Of a stretch of 64,000 bases of DNA, positions 22,305 to 36,036 are shown piece by piece (positions within the stretch are counted from its first letter, which is position 1; each line of letters begins with the position of its first letter). The DNA is from Crotophaga sulcirostris. Lineage: Eukaryota; Chordata; Aves; Cuculiformes; Crotophagidae. The stretch covers positions 1 through 64,000 of the forward strand of contig VYZB01000076.1 of assembly GCA_013397455.1 (NCBI GenBank). Direction: 5' to 3'. Under the pieces are notes generated by a model. That model saw only the letters and a program-made list of their open reading frames with translations, was not told the origin of the DNA and made no database searches. The position numbers and the translations under genes are program-made.

Positions 22305-25300
22305 AAGCCAGGTAGAAAAGCAAATATAGAAGAGAAGAACAAGCGTGCTGCACTGAAGAGGAGAAAAAAGAGATAGAAGCTGGAAGATAAAAGAACGCTG
22401 AAAAAAAGAGCTGCTCTCTCCTTAAGCATGGAAGAGGAAAGTTTAAATTAGCCACCGCTAGTGCTGGAAAAGAGTTTGTACATAGAGTAATCATGGGCAC
22501 AAGGAAATGAAAAGCAATCTACAGATGGGGAGCACGATGTAAGGAGGGACATGAGGGTATGTACCGACCTGAAGAATATGCAGTTCCACACAAACAGGAA
22601 ATTTCTCATTTAAAAGAACTGATAGATATGTGACAACAAACAAGCAAACAAACAAACAAACAAAAGCGTACCACATGCTAGAAGCAATCACAAAGGGTTT
22701 GAATATGAAACTGAAAAGGATTCTGCTAAAAGAGTGAAAGAACCTGCTGATCATTCTTTGGCAGTTTCACTGTAAAGTTTTCGGTGTACTGCAGCAAGAA
22801 TTACTACACCAAGCTAAGGAAGATGCTTTAGTGGTGCTTCTTCTTTCTAGACAAGAAGGTTAGAGATGATGATGAAGAAGAGACTAATCAAGGGCTAGTG
22901 CTGTGAGGAAGTCATGGAGGTGTTCATTCAGAACATCCATGGATAGGTACGTGTTTTTCCTGGTGACAGGTTTGCCTTGACTCATAAAAATCATTTGTAA
23001 AGAAATAGGATGAGAAATTGGAACTAGACAAATGATGTATTTTCTTCTGGGCTTAGAGAATGCTACATAAGGGAAGTAATGTAAATGTGATAAACAAAGA
23101 ATAGCAAGAAAGGAAAAATTAAAACATCAATATCCATGAGAACATATAAATTTCACAAAATCAGTGAAAAGACTGTTCTTTCAGTTGGGAAACTGAGAGC
23201 AAACACTGTGATCAAATAGCCAGTAGACAAGGCAGAAAAACAGAAAACCCTAAACTACTGGTGCAAGAAACATAATATTGAATAAGTGAAATAAAAAGTA
23301 CAGTACTTAAGCAGATAAGGGTGCATTTGGGAAGAGCTCGCCCTCAATTTTGTGAAGTCTAACAAGTTTAATAGTACTGTTCATCATATAGAAGCTTAAA
23401 CAGCAATTGCTGCAAAAGTCTAGAAGGGTGATTGTAAATCTTTTGGAGGAAAGTAAAACTTACCTGTTTAAGCTAATGAAAGAGTTAGTTGGCATAAGCA
23501 TTATCTAGAAATGTATAAAGAAGAAAAAGGGAAGTATGTTACTTAAGTTAAAAGACAGTATTGAGATAATTGTATGTATGAAAAACATCAGTCATAGTGA
23601 CGAACATCCATAGTTTAATTTAACGCTTGCCTTTCATGATGTGGTTTAGTAATGACTTCCATTCTGAAACAGAAGATGATATCCCTAATATATACTAAGA
23701 TGTGTCTTAAGATTCTTATTCATTCAACAAATAGTCTTACATTTCTCTAGTAATTAAGCTGTGCAGATTACATGGTCCCACAAAACTTCCCATTAGCAAA
23801 AAAAAAAAGGTAAATCCTTAACAAGAGGGTGTGTAGGAATGGATGATGAGAATGATTGGATATAGTGCTTTATGCAAGTTAAGGCTCTAGTTTTTGTAAT
23901 TTTTTCCTGTGAAAAGTTTAATTTCACATACTAACACAGCTAACTGCAGGTAAGCACTTAAGTAAGGTTGAGAACCCTTTTACTTTCCAGATCCATTTAC
24001 CCCCACCATGGTAATTAGGATGCCTTGGTATATAACTTAGCTCACAGAAAGCACAATGTCTTCAGACACACATTTGATTAAACCTGAGCATGTTCAACTG
24101 ATTTGAGCTTTCTCAAGGAAGCAAAATCTTTCAAAGGACAGTGACCATGTTTACAAGTTAGGATACCTAGTGAACATCCAGTGACAATTCCTGGAGGGTT
24201 TCAGAAAGTAATAAATGTTGTCTGAAGGATAAAGATAGCCAGTTCCACAACTCAATTGCTTGCAGAGGAACCTTCAGAGAATTCTCTACCTTGTGGTATT
24301 TTTGTACATTGCTGTTTACCTAGTATTCCAGGATGTTCCTTTAATAAAAGGCCTGTTATTATCTGGAATGCATCCCAGCATGAAGTTATATTCCTTCCTA
24401 AAGGAGTGATAGCTGGACTTTATAATAATTTTTTGGCTTTATGAGCTCATTGATAAAATAGACCAGGTACACAGCCTAACTGACTGCTAGGAAATATCTG
24501 CTACAAGTATGGCACTATTGAAATGTTAGAAATTAAGACACCACAAAAAGAGAAGAAATTATGACACTTTTCTGCCAGTGGTTCCTCAAGATCAACCTAA
24601 GGTAGGAAGTATATGAAACTAACTTATTTATTGGACTACTAGAATTATGGTTTATATGACCAACCCTACATTTACTGTCCATTTATGTATGAAAAGGAGT
24701 TCTGCAGGAAAATACATCAGAGTTTTTGTTACTTGATTTCATGTATGTTATAACTTGTTTGTGTTGATTACTGAAATTCTGAATTCAGACACAGCTATCT
24801 GATACAGCCCAGTCTGCCCAAACTATGGACTAAACATGTTTTTGGCAGTCTTAAAATAATCCTAGGAAGCCAAAATAAATGTTGCAGTTACCTATATAAC
24901 TGTGGAATATGCTGTATAAAGCAGGAGGCAATAATCAAATTCAACTCAATATCATTCAGCACACTGGGTAAAATCTATCACAGAGATTTAATCAAAATCT
25001 AAACATAAATAATTAGATGTACACCCTGAAATTTCATGAGTTGCCAATTATGGCTCCTAACTTATTTCACAACAGGCTCACATATACAAGATTAAATATC
25101 TAAAAGAAAATGTAAGAAAATGTAAGAGTATTAATAATTGCTTATACTTGAAGTTATGATCCTGTTCAGGAACGCCGAGAAATTATTTGTTTATGTTGTG
25201 ATGATAAATGTGTATATAATTACAGATTTCTAAACCAGAGTATTATGGAGATTCAAATTCAAGTAGCTGCAACATGTGGCATAAATAGCAGGTATACTAG

Positions 25301-28110
25301 CTGTAGACAAAAACGATAGTATTTCAGTTTCTTGAGACCTCACTGGTGTGACAATTATTAGTATATTATGCTTTTTTAATACTGGTAGCTAGATAGAAGA
25401 ATTTGAACATTTCCGTCTCTTACCTTTTACACAACACGTAAAAAAATGTAGTGTTTTTTCCTGTTATGATTTTTCACTTTTCTGTTTATTTATCATATGG
25501 ATAAACTCTCCAAAGCCAATCCTACAAAGAAAGTAAAAACAAAGAATAACTGAGCCAATGATGTAATACAGTTGGTTCATTAACTAAATGTGATAGTGAG
25601 TCTCTTCTTTTCCTATCATCAGATGTGTTTCTTAATGCAAAATACATCTTGGCTCATAGGAGATTGAGCTTATTTCTGGATCTTTAATATTACTATCATC
25701 AACCTTAACTCAGATACTCATGCTGAGAAATCAGCAAAAGATGCTTTAAGAACTCATCTGACAAGCAAGACATTTCCAGCTGTGTTAGGGAATACAAATA
25801 GTGACTGAAATCCTAGACAAGCACAATATATGAACATCAGTATTCCCAGTGTCACCTCAATATAGTCTAGCTGCTGGCTTTTCAAGAGACTCTAAGGGAC
25901 AGTGAGAGAAGCTCAGAATTAGAAAGTGTGTCTTAGACTTTTTTTTTCATACAGAACAAGAATATCTACCCTTCTGGTCTTTTCACTGAGCTTTCTGTTA
26001 TAAAAGTAAAGTGAACAAATTTTTGCACCTTAAAAATGCTAATTGTACAGTAATTCTGTAGTGAACCTACATTTTCCAAGGAAACATTCAAACTTTAGAG
26101 GGATTACATGATCAAACATAGAGCTACAATTCACGAAGGAAACAATTCTTTGATGAGTAATGTTAATCAGTCATGATTTTACTATAGACATGGTGTTGAA
26201 ACTTTAATGTAGGCATAGATTGAAAGCAAAGAAGGCATGATTTATACTAATACAGGATTTTTGTTCATGTTATCTAAATTGTGGATTGAGCAGGTTCATA
26301 AGAAACCTAAAATATGTAATATGCTCTGATTTATAATTTTATTCATTGCTTTTCAATTCCACCTTCACAAATACATTTATGGAAGTTGCAAGGCACATCA
26401 GGAATGCTGCACAAGCAAGAAATACCATCAAGATGAGGTATAAAGCCATGCATCCAGTATGAATGATTCTTTGAATGTAAGACCTACTGTTTGCAAATAT
26501 TCTTTAGATTACTGCCTAAAGTTATGATTCACATAAAAAAATGCATATTGTGCCCATTTCTTGCTTGCAAAACTTGATAGTATTAAAAGAATGCATAATT
26601 TTCAGAAAAATTAAACAGGAACAATATCTAATAACAATTACCAATTTGGTAGATGCAGCTCAACATTTATTATCTTTATGTATTATCTATATCAGTCAAA
26701 ACTCTGGCAAAATTTTGATGTGTTGCTTTCCTGTCCACTACAATAAATCATTTCATAACATACATAACAATCATTGCTATAAATAAAATACTTCCATCAC
26801 AACAAAAGGAGGCAGTGCTAATGCAAATCATAAACCAGTCATGTTGCATAGCAAAGGTTTCTAACGATTTCAACAATTTATCTTCAAATGTACTTAGTTA
26901 ATGGTTAAACAACTGAATCCTTATAAAGTTGCAGAATCTCATGCTTCAAAAACAATAGACATGGTTAATAAGTATGTTGTCATTGAGCTAGTGATACAGT
27001 ACAGCCTTTTGTATTGTCTGCCTTATGACAGATTTAGTAACATCGTGATTTATGAAAGGCAAGCACTGACAATTCAGCAAGTGATAACATTTATACCTAA
27101 TACTTAGTTTCCAGTACACTTTATTTCAAAAGCAATGTTGCAGGTAGATGTGCTGGAATATGATTTCTATTGCATAGCAGTTATGCTCCCTGAAAACTCT
27201 GAACATTGCTATGCCGATGCACACTGATAAACTCAAGTGAATGCACGCATCTCCTATATCTTTGCCTTTTTAATAGAAAATATAGGCATATTTAATTATG
27301 AATTAATCTCTCATTTATTTCTGAAATGCAAAACTAGGCCACAATATGCGTTTATCAGTTTACATAAATTGAACATATATACATGCATCAGTTTGTCTTT
27401 CATTGTTTAATATTAAATGCTTCTTTTTGCAACACATTGTTAGATGTGAAATAAAGCCAGTATTTTTTTTTCCAACATCATTAATGAGTGCCAGGTTCTG
27501 ATGACCTATTCTTGCGATATGATGTAATATGGGCTTGTTCACCATTCCATAATCTGAGGAGTCATTGAGTTATGGCATAGGTGTAGGTATAATCCTTTGT
27601 GTCTTTTGAATCTTATCACTTCTGTATCTTATGGGATGTTACAATACACTCCTTTTGGGAAGAATAGCATCAAACAGATTAGACAAACATTGTGGCGCTT
27701 TGAACACAGAGGATCACAGTTTACATCACATGTTCAAACATGTGCATGAGCAGTTATCATTCTCAGCAGGCCTGCTATTGAAATCTTTATATCCAAGGAT
27801 GACAACAAGGAATTTGACAAGTGATTGGCACGTACTTTGATAGAATTTCTAAAACTACAGCAAAAAATGGTACATATTCTTAGACACAGGTAAAACTAAA
27901 TGTATAAACTCCAAGTTTTGCTCAAGTCTGGATTTAGCAATATAAGGCTCAGCATAGATATTTGGTTTGGGTTTTTTTTCCCCTAACAAAATCCAGATTG
28001 TGCTTATAGTCACAGAAATAACGTTCAATGACTCAACATTCAGAAGTGGATTTTTTTCCACTTTCTAAAGAGCAATTTCCTGTATGTTTTTTAATTCAGG
28101 ATAATTTATA
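22305..28110. other. Unique AT-rich sequence, no gene seen
   Basis: It holds a (CAAA)n microsatellite at 22632-22665, a poly-A run near 23799-23810 and an exact 10-bp tandem duplication (AGAAAATGTA twice) at 25105-25124. Open frames are below 90 codons with no motif. Confidence 0.55.
22632..22665 (+). repeat. (CAAA)n microsatellite
   Basis: About eight tetranucleotide units of CAAA, with one CAAG interruption near the left end. The minus-strand frame across it reads as a run of CLFV repeats and is not a gene. Confidence 0.9.
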
Positions 28111-28190
28111 NNNNNNNNNNNNNNNNNNNNNNNNNNNNNNNNNNNNNNNNNNNNNNNNNNNNNNNNNNNNNNNNNNNNNNNNNNNNNNNN
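28111..28190. other. Assembly gap (80 N)
   Basis: Eighty undetermined bases are flanked by ATAATTTATA on the left and TATTTATATATATG on the right. The flanks suggest an AT-dinucleotide tract that could not be resolved. The open frame translated across it (28028-28234) is meaningless. Confidence 0.98.
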
Positions 28191-29682
28191 TATTTATATA
28201 TATGGGTGTATTCACAGAAATTCTCAAGAAATAATAATGTTCCTTACAGGGAAACTCATATAAGGGGCTCTAAGTTAATGATTTCTTTCTTTTCTCCCAG
28301 GAGGACAAAACAACAGAATAATATTAAATTACTTAACAGTTGCACTTTACATATTCAAGAAGTGTGAATTGAAATGACAGCTCTGATATCTCAGTGGTGT
28401 TATGTCATGGCATGATTATTTTTCATAATAGCATCACTTGCCCATCATACCTCTCTTGGAAAACATAGACTCCCCTTCCAGTTGAGTCTTCCTGATGATC
28501 TATACTAGCTACTTGCTAATCTTTCTGTGACATTCATAAAGGAAATGGGAGAGATTTTTATATATCTACACGAAAAACATTTATCTACCCTCCATCCCCA
28601 TGTTAATACTTGCATAAACTGAAAAATTGTAAGTTGCCTAGCTTTAGAGGAATATGAGAAATCTCAACATTTATTTTGTCACACATGCAATAATTTTTAC
28701 ATTTTGGGAAGCTATGTCACTCTAGTAAAAGATGGTAGATTATGGTTGTGAAAAAAACTAATTTGTGTATTACAGGAGAAAGCACAGGGCACTTTATTCC
28801 ACATTTGTTTAATTTGTTAAGTAGAGCATCCAACTTTATGGCCTAAAGAAAAATTAAATTGGCTTACCTTCCCCAACTCTCTTTGTGGTTTCCAGGAAAG
28901 TTATTGTCCAGAGGACAGTAGAGTTTTATGCAAACAATGGATGTTCAGCAGGGAGAACTTCAGACGAAGTTCCTATAACTTTAGAACAAGGAACAGTGAT
29001 TTGAACACTAAATCTAGCTAGTTGTCTGGGCACCTTTTCTATTTCTTTTGGCTTGCTATAATGAAAGTTGAGACCAGCCTAGACTTCTGACCTGTTGACA
29101 ATTAAAGTTAGGTGAGATGAATTCCAATCCTGAGTGCCTTTCTTCATTGTATGACTTGATTGTGCCGTAACAAACCCTAATAAGATTCACCAGTGATTTC
29201 TGTTGGGAAGTAGGAGCAGACAACATAATACATCTCTGTCCACTGCTGGCTGCTGCAGCACTGAGTGGTGAACTTGTTTCAGACTCTGTTTTTTCCTCTT
29301 GACCAGAAACCAGTCAACTTATTTCCGTTTTTTTCTGTTTCATTTGGCCTAGATTTGTTGCCAAAGTTCATTAACACTTACATAGTTACATGATATACAG
29401 TTGCATGGTAAGTCATTTAAATGCAAAGCATGCAAAGGTCTGGGGTTCCAAGCTGGAGATGTCAAAGAAAACAGTCAGAAATATATAAAACAGTGAGCAA
29501 TTGAACTAAAATTTTATCATTAAGAATATGAAGTTTGGACATTGAATTTCATTTGAATGACAAAGTATATAGCATGCAACACAAAAGAATTAAAAAATGA
29601 CTGGTAATTACAATGTAAAAAAATTAGCAGGAACTCACCTAAATGATAAGAGTATTATTGTATATTAAAGTTATATGTCATT

Positions 29683-29730
29683 TACCCTAATCTAAGGGTA
29701 TTCCAATTAGAGTTAACCTGAAGGTTAACT
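29683..29730. repeat. Two adjacent perfect hairpins
   Basis: TACCCT (29683-29688), a 6-nt loop and AGGGTA (29695-29700) form the first. Ten bases later AGTTAACCT (29711-29719), loop GA and AGGTTAACT (29722-29730) form the second, a 20-nt palindrome with 9-bp arms. Confidence 0.9.
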
Positions 29731-32231
29731 ACTTTCAACTTTATCATCTCTGTGATAGTATTAGCATTGGTGTTGTGGCATCATGGAAATTATATGCATC
29801 ATAAAAATGCAACTAATTATCATTGAACTAGTCACTTCTTATGTAGAATTAGTTTAATATTTTCAAGCAAATATTTGTGACTCATTTGTCTGATAACACC
29901 ATCCTTTTCTGACCTATGACATGTCCTGTCTATCTTCCCTGACTGTCTCTCCTGTTTTAAGGTCTAAGGGTCTGCCTGACATCGCATTTTCTCTTTTGGG
30001 ATAAGAGAATCGTTTGTGGGGGTTTTTTAACATTTTACATCCAGTGTATACAATTCAGATTCTTCAAAGGCACTGGATTTTGTATTCAAATTTGCCTTTC
30101 CATTTGGAATACAAAGATTGTTCATGCACTGGCAGCATGAAAAGGACACGAAGATTTGTGTTAATTAAGCATCTGAAAATATATTGTTGTGTTCATTTAT
30201 TATTAACTAATTATTAACTATGTTTCCAATAAGAAAATGATTACACAACATTTGATAAGGATGAAGATGGATTCTGGAGAACTGCAGACTCTTTCTCGCT
30301 GCTAAACTTTGTGAAAAATTCTAGAAAACTTAAGAAAAAGATAAGTCAGGCTCAGAGAAGCTTTGAAAGATTCCTTATTAGTAGTGTTGGAGTTTGTTTA
30401 AACCCAGAATTGTGTTGACTTTCAAGGTAAAGCAGGAGAAAAGACAAAGCTTTAACACCTTGAAATATTTCTCTACATCTTTTAAGAAAAAATTTTTAGA
30501 CATGAGTATTGTTCTGAGAATACATTATTCAGTGAATTTTGTCATTTTTATTGAATAAATTATTCAATGACTTTTCCTCTGAGCATTTGACTAGGTCTAT
30601 TATGGATATAATACCATTCATTGGACATATTACTCTACAAAAAATTATATTAATTGAATAAACTGTTCAATTCATATCTTTCCCTAGAACTTTCCCACTT
30701 TTATCTTTTCTTTCTACAACAGTATAGAAGAATTTATCATTTTCACATCTGAATACAGATGTGTTAATCTTGGAAAATTGGTGAAGTGAATCTGAGATTT
30801 CCTCTTTGCCCTGGAATTTTGTTATAATTCAAAAACATGGAGGTGCACATTGACTGCATTTTACCTATGGGTGTCATCCAATTCCAAGCCAAGTTGTGTA
30901 AAACCTACATGTTAGAAATTATAACCATTGTAATAACAGCCTCAAAATACAAGACAATACCAAAATTGAAAGATTACATGAGCTATCTGCAAAGGGAAAT
31001 TTCACAGATCTCTATTTTTATGTCCAGGTGGTGGTCTGATATGACAGATACCACTCACACAACTCGTCAATAAAATTGTCCTCTGACTTTAATATAGAAT
31101 TTCTAGGTAATTGTATAAATAAAAAAAAATATTTGGGAAGATTTCTGTATATGAGGGACCTTTCAGTAACAAATGTTTCATTAGTATGTAGCGTTTAAAA
31201 CTTTTGAATGGCTGAAGCATTAAGAGCTACTACTTTTACCTTAGGGACTCAATCTGTCCAGCTGGTCATTAATTGCCCTGTGAATTACATAAAGGTTATG
31301 TATTACAGCTAAATTAATACAACGCATATGAAGAAAAATGAAGTTGATAATGCACTATGAAACATCCTTTACATACAATGCTGCTCAACCAAGCACCATG
31401 TCCTTTACAAGGAGACACTAAAGGAAGTTGGAAACCCCTAAACAATGTTGCATTAATTTAGTGGGTGTAAACAATCTTCTCCTGGAATTTCAGCTTTACA
31501 GAGCAGCACTTGTGGAACTCACTTCTGCAAACGCAGAACTGGATTTGTTCCTCTGGGTGAAAAGTAGTCATTTCTAGAATAAGGTACGACATTCATGTTG
31601 TGCATTTGTATCAGCTTTCAAATTTCTGATCAAAATGATACCAAGGTGGAATTTGGGGTGGTTTTTTTCCTCATACATTTAAAAAGACTAACTTAGAAAC
31701 TCTCTCTCTTGCTGGCCATTCTTATAATTCCAGCTCAAATTTTCTTAGGGCAATTTATTCATGAGCTAACACTCTTCATTGTTGAACTTAAAAAGCTCTC
31801 TTCTGTCCCTGATTTATTTCTGTCCTGACGAATAAACAAGGACAATGAAAAAAAGAGAGCAATATATTCTTTTTCAACCTTTATTTTATCAGGGGAAACA
31901 AGTAAGCTTTTTTGTTCTTTCATGCTCTCCTTGTAGGAAATTTGTAATTTAATGAAAACAAATGGCAAGATCAGTATATGTATTTAATATGCAGCAGGTC
32001 TTACCATGAATAAACTATCCTTTATCTAACTATCAGCTAGCATAAAGAATAAAAAGTCAGTGCCTGCCAAAAAGCACTAAAATTCAGACCCAACAAAGAG
32101 ATGTAAACATCATTTTGCATAGCTATGGAGGTACATAGATTTCTGGTAAGTGCACAAGACTGCTGTGATAAAGGCACCTACATGTAAAATGTCCATCCGC
32201 AGCTGCACATCTGTTAGCTTCCAGGACTTAC

Positions 32232-32346
32232 TTCTGAATGTAGAAGACAGCTGCAGGGTGGCAGCATATTCAGGAATAAGACTTTCTTTATTCCTTTTCT
32301 TGAACTGGACATCTAAGCCACCAGCAGTGCCAGATTCAGAGCCTGA
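32232..32346 (-). other. Exon-like segment with coding character, 115 nt
   Basis: On the minus strand the segment is preceded by TTTTGCTTGCTTTACACTTT then GCCTCAG, a strong acceptor. It is followed by TTCAGAA then GTAAGTCC, a strong donor. The frame that begins with the first exon base is open across all 38 codons and reads SGSESGTAGGLDVQFKKRNK followed by ESLIPEYAATLQLSSTFR, leaving one base over. The other two frames contain stops. The residue mix (Gly, Glu, Asp, Lys, Leu balanced) looks more protein-like than most chance frames in this window. The frame stays open on both sides (32454 to 32110, 114 codons), so an unspliced pseudogene is the alternative. I do not recognise the peptide. Confidence 0.3.
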
Positions 32347-33655
32347 CTGAGGCAAAGTGTAAAGCAAGCAAAATTCTGAATGTTGGTAGTGAAGACCTTC
32401 AAAAAATATTCTGGGTTCACATCTTGGCCTGCTGCTGTCACTTGCATATGGCAATCGTCTATGATGAACATTCTCCTGAATTTAATGTTTTGTGTTGGTA
32501 GGCATGCAGATGCAAACCCAGATGTCACAGGATGCTGTCCGTGCAATTAAATCTGTTCAGAAACCCTAAGTTAGGTGCCTGCAGTGACTCATAACTCATT
32601 AGATACCTCAAAATAATATGTGAACAAGCCAATGGACTGCTCTGGTTTTTACAGGAAATAGTCAAAGGAAATTCTGATTGCCTCACATTCCACTCAATGC
32701 ATCATATCTTGACCAAAAATGAAAATCTTGGATAATTATTAGTCACAGTTTTTGAAAGCTATATATATAACCTGAGTTAAAGTAATTGCAGATGGGTTTC
32801 ACTGCCACTCTGTTAATGTTGGAAACGTCTTCAACTAGCCCTTCAAACTTATAATTCAGAGCAATGTGTTTTATCATAATTAGATTCCACAGCCAAGCTT
32901 TTATACTTCATGCTTTCAGTTTTCTGTGATAGGGTTTTACCTTCCTAGTCGTATTTTGCCAAACAGATATCGGCCAAGGAAGGCTGTTGTGTTGATTCCT
33001 GCTTCATACAAGCAGTGTTTTTGACAAAAGGTAATATCTCTATGATTAATGGATCACATAGATCTGTCTTCACCTTTCCAGTTAGCTCCCTGACTTACTT
33101 TCATGTAAACAAAAGTGTTTTGAAACTGATTTTTAAGAAATATCCAAGAGTGGCTCTTTCGTTATGACAAGCTTTTCCATATTCTTGGAAAAATGACAAG
33201 CAGAAATCACAGAATGTTTGAGTCAAAATGACAGAGAAAACCTGGTTTGAGTCAGTAAAATGTGGCAGACATTATCAGCTACTGGTTCAATACCATTAAA
33301 ACTTCCTGTGCAATATTATGTGTGGCAACTACAGGACTTTCAAGCCTTTCCTGGAAATGGAAAGCCTTTTTGGAGGCAGAATGATATAGGAGATAAATAT
33401 TACAGCATTTTCTTCGGTAGCATCATGAGCCAGAAAGAAAATACATACTAAGGAAATTTTGATATTTTCACAAAAATCACAAGCAGTGAGCCTTCTCTCT
33501 TTCATATTTAATAAAGATCTTTCCAGTCAGCTGCAGTCGATGATAAGTATAATATCTTTAAATGGTTAATCCAAGGATCACGGCTCAAGTGCTTTATGTG
33601 GTTAGGAGCAAGGAAAGCTGTTAGTAGTCTCAGTGTGCATTTCATAAATCCAAGG

Positions 33656-33702
33656 ATTTTTTTATTCCCTTTTTTTTCTTTCTTTCTTTTTTCCTTTTTT
33701 TG
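33656..33702. repeat. Pyrimidine-rich low-complexity tract
   Basis: Runs of T with (TTTC)n units, about 47 bases, nearly free of purines. Confidence 0.85.
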
Positions 33703-35619
33703 GTTTGGATTTCTACTATATCTTAAATGCTTTATATTTCAGAGGAGAGATAAGACTTGGTTCTTCACATAAAACTACAGCTTAGCCATTACTTAGTCTT
33801 TCTCTGTTACAGAAAAGGTCCTGTCTGTGCACAGATGTCTCAGATTAAATTGTATCTCACAGTCCTTACAGTGCTCAGTACTAGATGAACTGCCAAAAGG
33901 GCCGTAGGCAAGAACTAAATTGCTTTGGTTTCAGTACACAGTGAATTTGGCTCAGACAAGCTGAATCAGTACATTAAATGCGAATCCCTCACAGATTTGA
34001 AAGCAGCCTTTAGCACAATTATTGACTGTGAGTGATGATTATGTCTAATTGAAGGAGACTTTTGCTACCTGTAGCTCAGTTGGAGACCATGAGAGCCACA
34101 GCAAGGCACTGCATCTTAATTCAATGTTCCAGCTTGAAAGAAGCAATTGAACCTAAATCCTGAAGTGTATACACATGGTCGATAAACTTTAATAAACTTT
34201 ACAGGTTCAGTAACTAGACTGAGTGTATATAATTCAATTTTTTAATTCAGGAAAGGAAAATAGCTAACAAGTATGTTAGGCTACAATAATGTATTAGTTC
34301 ATCTCATGCAGAGGCCCTCTCAGTAAAAGGAAAAGAAATAGTTTCATGCTTGTCTTTGGAACAAGTCATAAATCTGCTGTTCTATGCTCTATATTAATGC
34401 TCTACAGGTGGGACATTACCGGGTTACTTGGGTATGATCCAACTTCCAGTAAATTTGTGAGGAAAATAAAATAATTTGACAATTTTGCATCTTTTGCTAT
34501 GGAAGTTATGCCAATAATAAAGAGAAATGAATGTTTTTCCTAATAGATTCTGCCTCTCTCCCCAAGACTTTTTGGCATGTTTTCACAGTATAACAACACT
34601 GTTGTACAAAAAAAATGATGATATTCTACGTCTTAATGTTTCAAAAAAAAGATATTGATTTTTCTCAGTGAACGAAAATAGATATTCTCAGGGGCCCTAC
34701 AATCAGAATTGCATTTTTCTTCTGTTCTATAAAGAAAATAAAAATCTGTCAATGTGTTCACAGGAAACATTTCTCTCCCACACACATTCATTGTGACCTA
34801 TTGGATCTTTTCTAGGCTTAGATTAGAGTCCCTTGGCACCATTATTATGATAACTTTCACAAAAATCTCTGTGCCAATGCATTTTTCATATTTATCATGA
34901 ACATGTAACTATCTGAATAATGAACATTTCCCATTTAAATAGCTCCCTTACTAAATAATTTATATAAAAGGCACATATGTACCATATAGATTGTTTGTTC
35001 CTACCTTCTAGGACCTTGCCTACATATTTTGCAGGCCTGAGTGTTTAAGAAAGAAAAATTAATATGAACCTTGTCGTGGAAAAGGAATATACACCATAGG
35101 CTGCATGAGCAATAGAGAATGCAGAATGAAAAGAGAGGTCTGTGATAACATAGTTTGACAAAATCATTTCATAATCGATAGTACATAAAAAGCGTTGACA
35201 TTTATTATGAAGTATCTATGGTTGCTACATGCAGACAAGCCTGCACACCATTTCTGTTGTGTGTCATTTCCAGCTAACGATTCGAGGACCAGGGAGTATC
35301 AGAACTAGGAGATCTCACTTCGGCATCCCTTGGCATACTTCAGGTAATTTCCTAGATTTAAAGCAAGAAAAGCCCTTGAAGTGGTCTGATAGCTGAAATG
35401 TTTAAGTTCACAGCACAGATTTGGTCTCTTGGGCTAATAGATTAAGTGATAATTATACTTCAGAATTTTATAGGTGGATCGTAGGATAAGAACACAAATG
35501 CTTTTTCTAAGGTTTCAAGGAAACTACACACTAGTAGCTTCCTCTGTTCGTCCCATTACTTTACTTTTTTAATTCATTACTAAACTCATTTTAGCTGTAC
35601 TTTTATCTACCTTGGTTTT

Positions 35620-36036
35620 TTGTTCCTTTTCAGATATGCTGTTTCTTCCACTCTTCTGGTTTTCTTTCTAATTATATCTACCTGCATTCAATTTTTTTTT
35701 AAATTTTACCATCACCACTTAATACTTCATGCCTTCTCAGGTCATTCACTTTAACCAAGCAGCCATCTCCTCTTCCCCCCAGCTATTAGATCTCAATATT
35801 CTCTACTAAGTGCCTTGCATTTTATTTCCCTTTCTATTTCTAATTCCAGTCTGTCTACTCTATTCCCCTTATGTCCTGGGTCCAGATATTTTCATTCTCA
35901 GTCTTATTCTTCCCTCAGTGTTGCCTCTTATTTCTCTGGGCTATCACCTTTCCAACTCCAGTCAAACAGTCAAATTTTTCTTCTTTTCCCAGGTGTTCCA
36001 TCTTCCTCTTCTCAGTCTTCTCCCTTCTCTCTATAG
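35620..36036 (+). other. Extended pyrimidine-biased region
   Basis: About 400 bases dominated by C and T on the plus strand, with many YYYYCAG/YYYYCCAG words (near 35737, 35780, 35850, 35903, 35991, 36014). It is not a simple tandem repeat. The bias lets three overlapping open frames run here (35810-36080), rich in Ser, Leu, Phe and Pro; I treat these as composition artefacts. Confidence 0.6.

Larger units (their letters stand above)
28191..35619. other. Unique AT-rich sequence with inverted repeats and one exon-like segment
   Basis: Notable items are the twin hairpins at 29683-29730, the paired palindromes at 30551-30567 and 30653-30671, and an 11-bp near-tandem TTATTAACTA(A) at 30200-30220. 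There is also the exon-like segment at 32232-32346, a pyrimidine tract at 33656-33702, and a 10-bp tandem ATAAACTTTA at 34182-34201. No gene was recognised. Confidence 0.55.
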
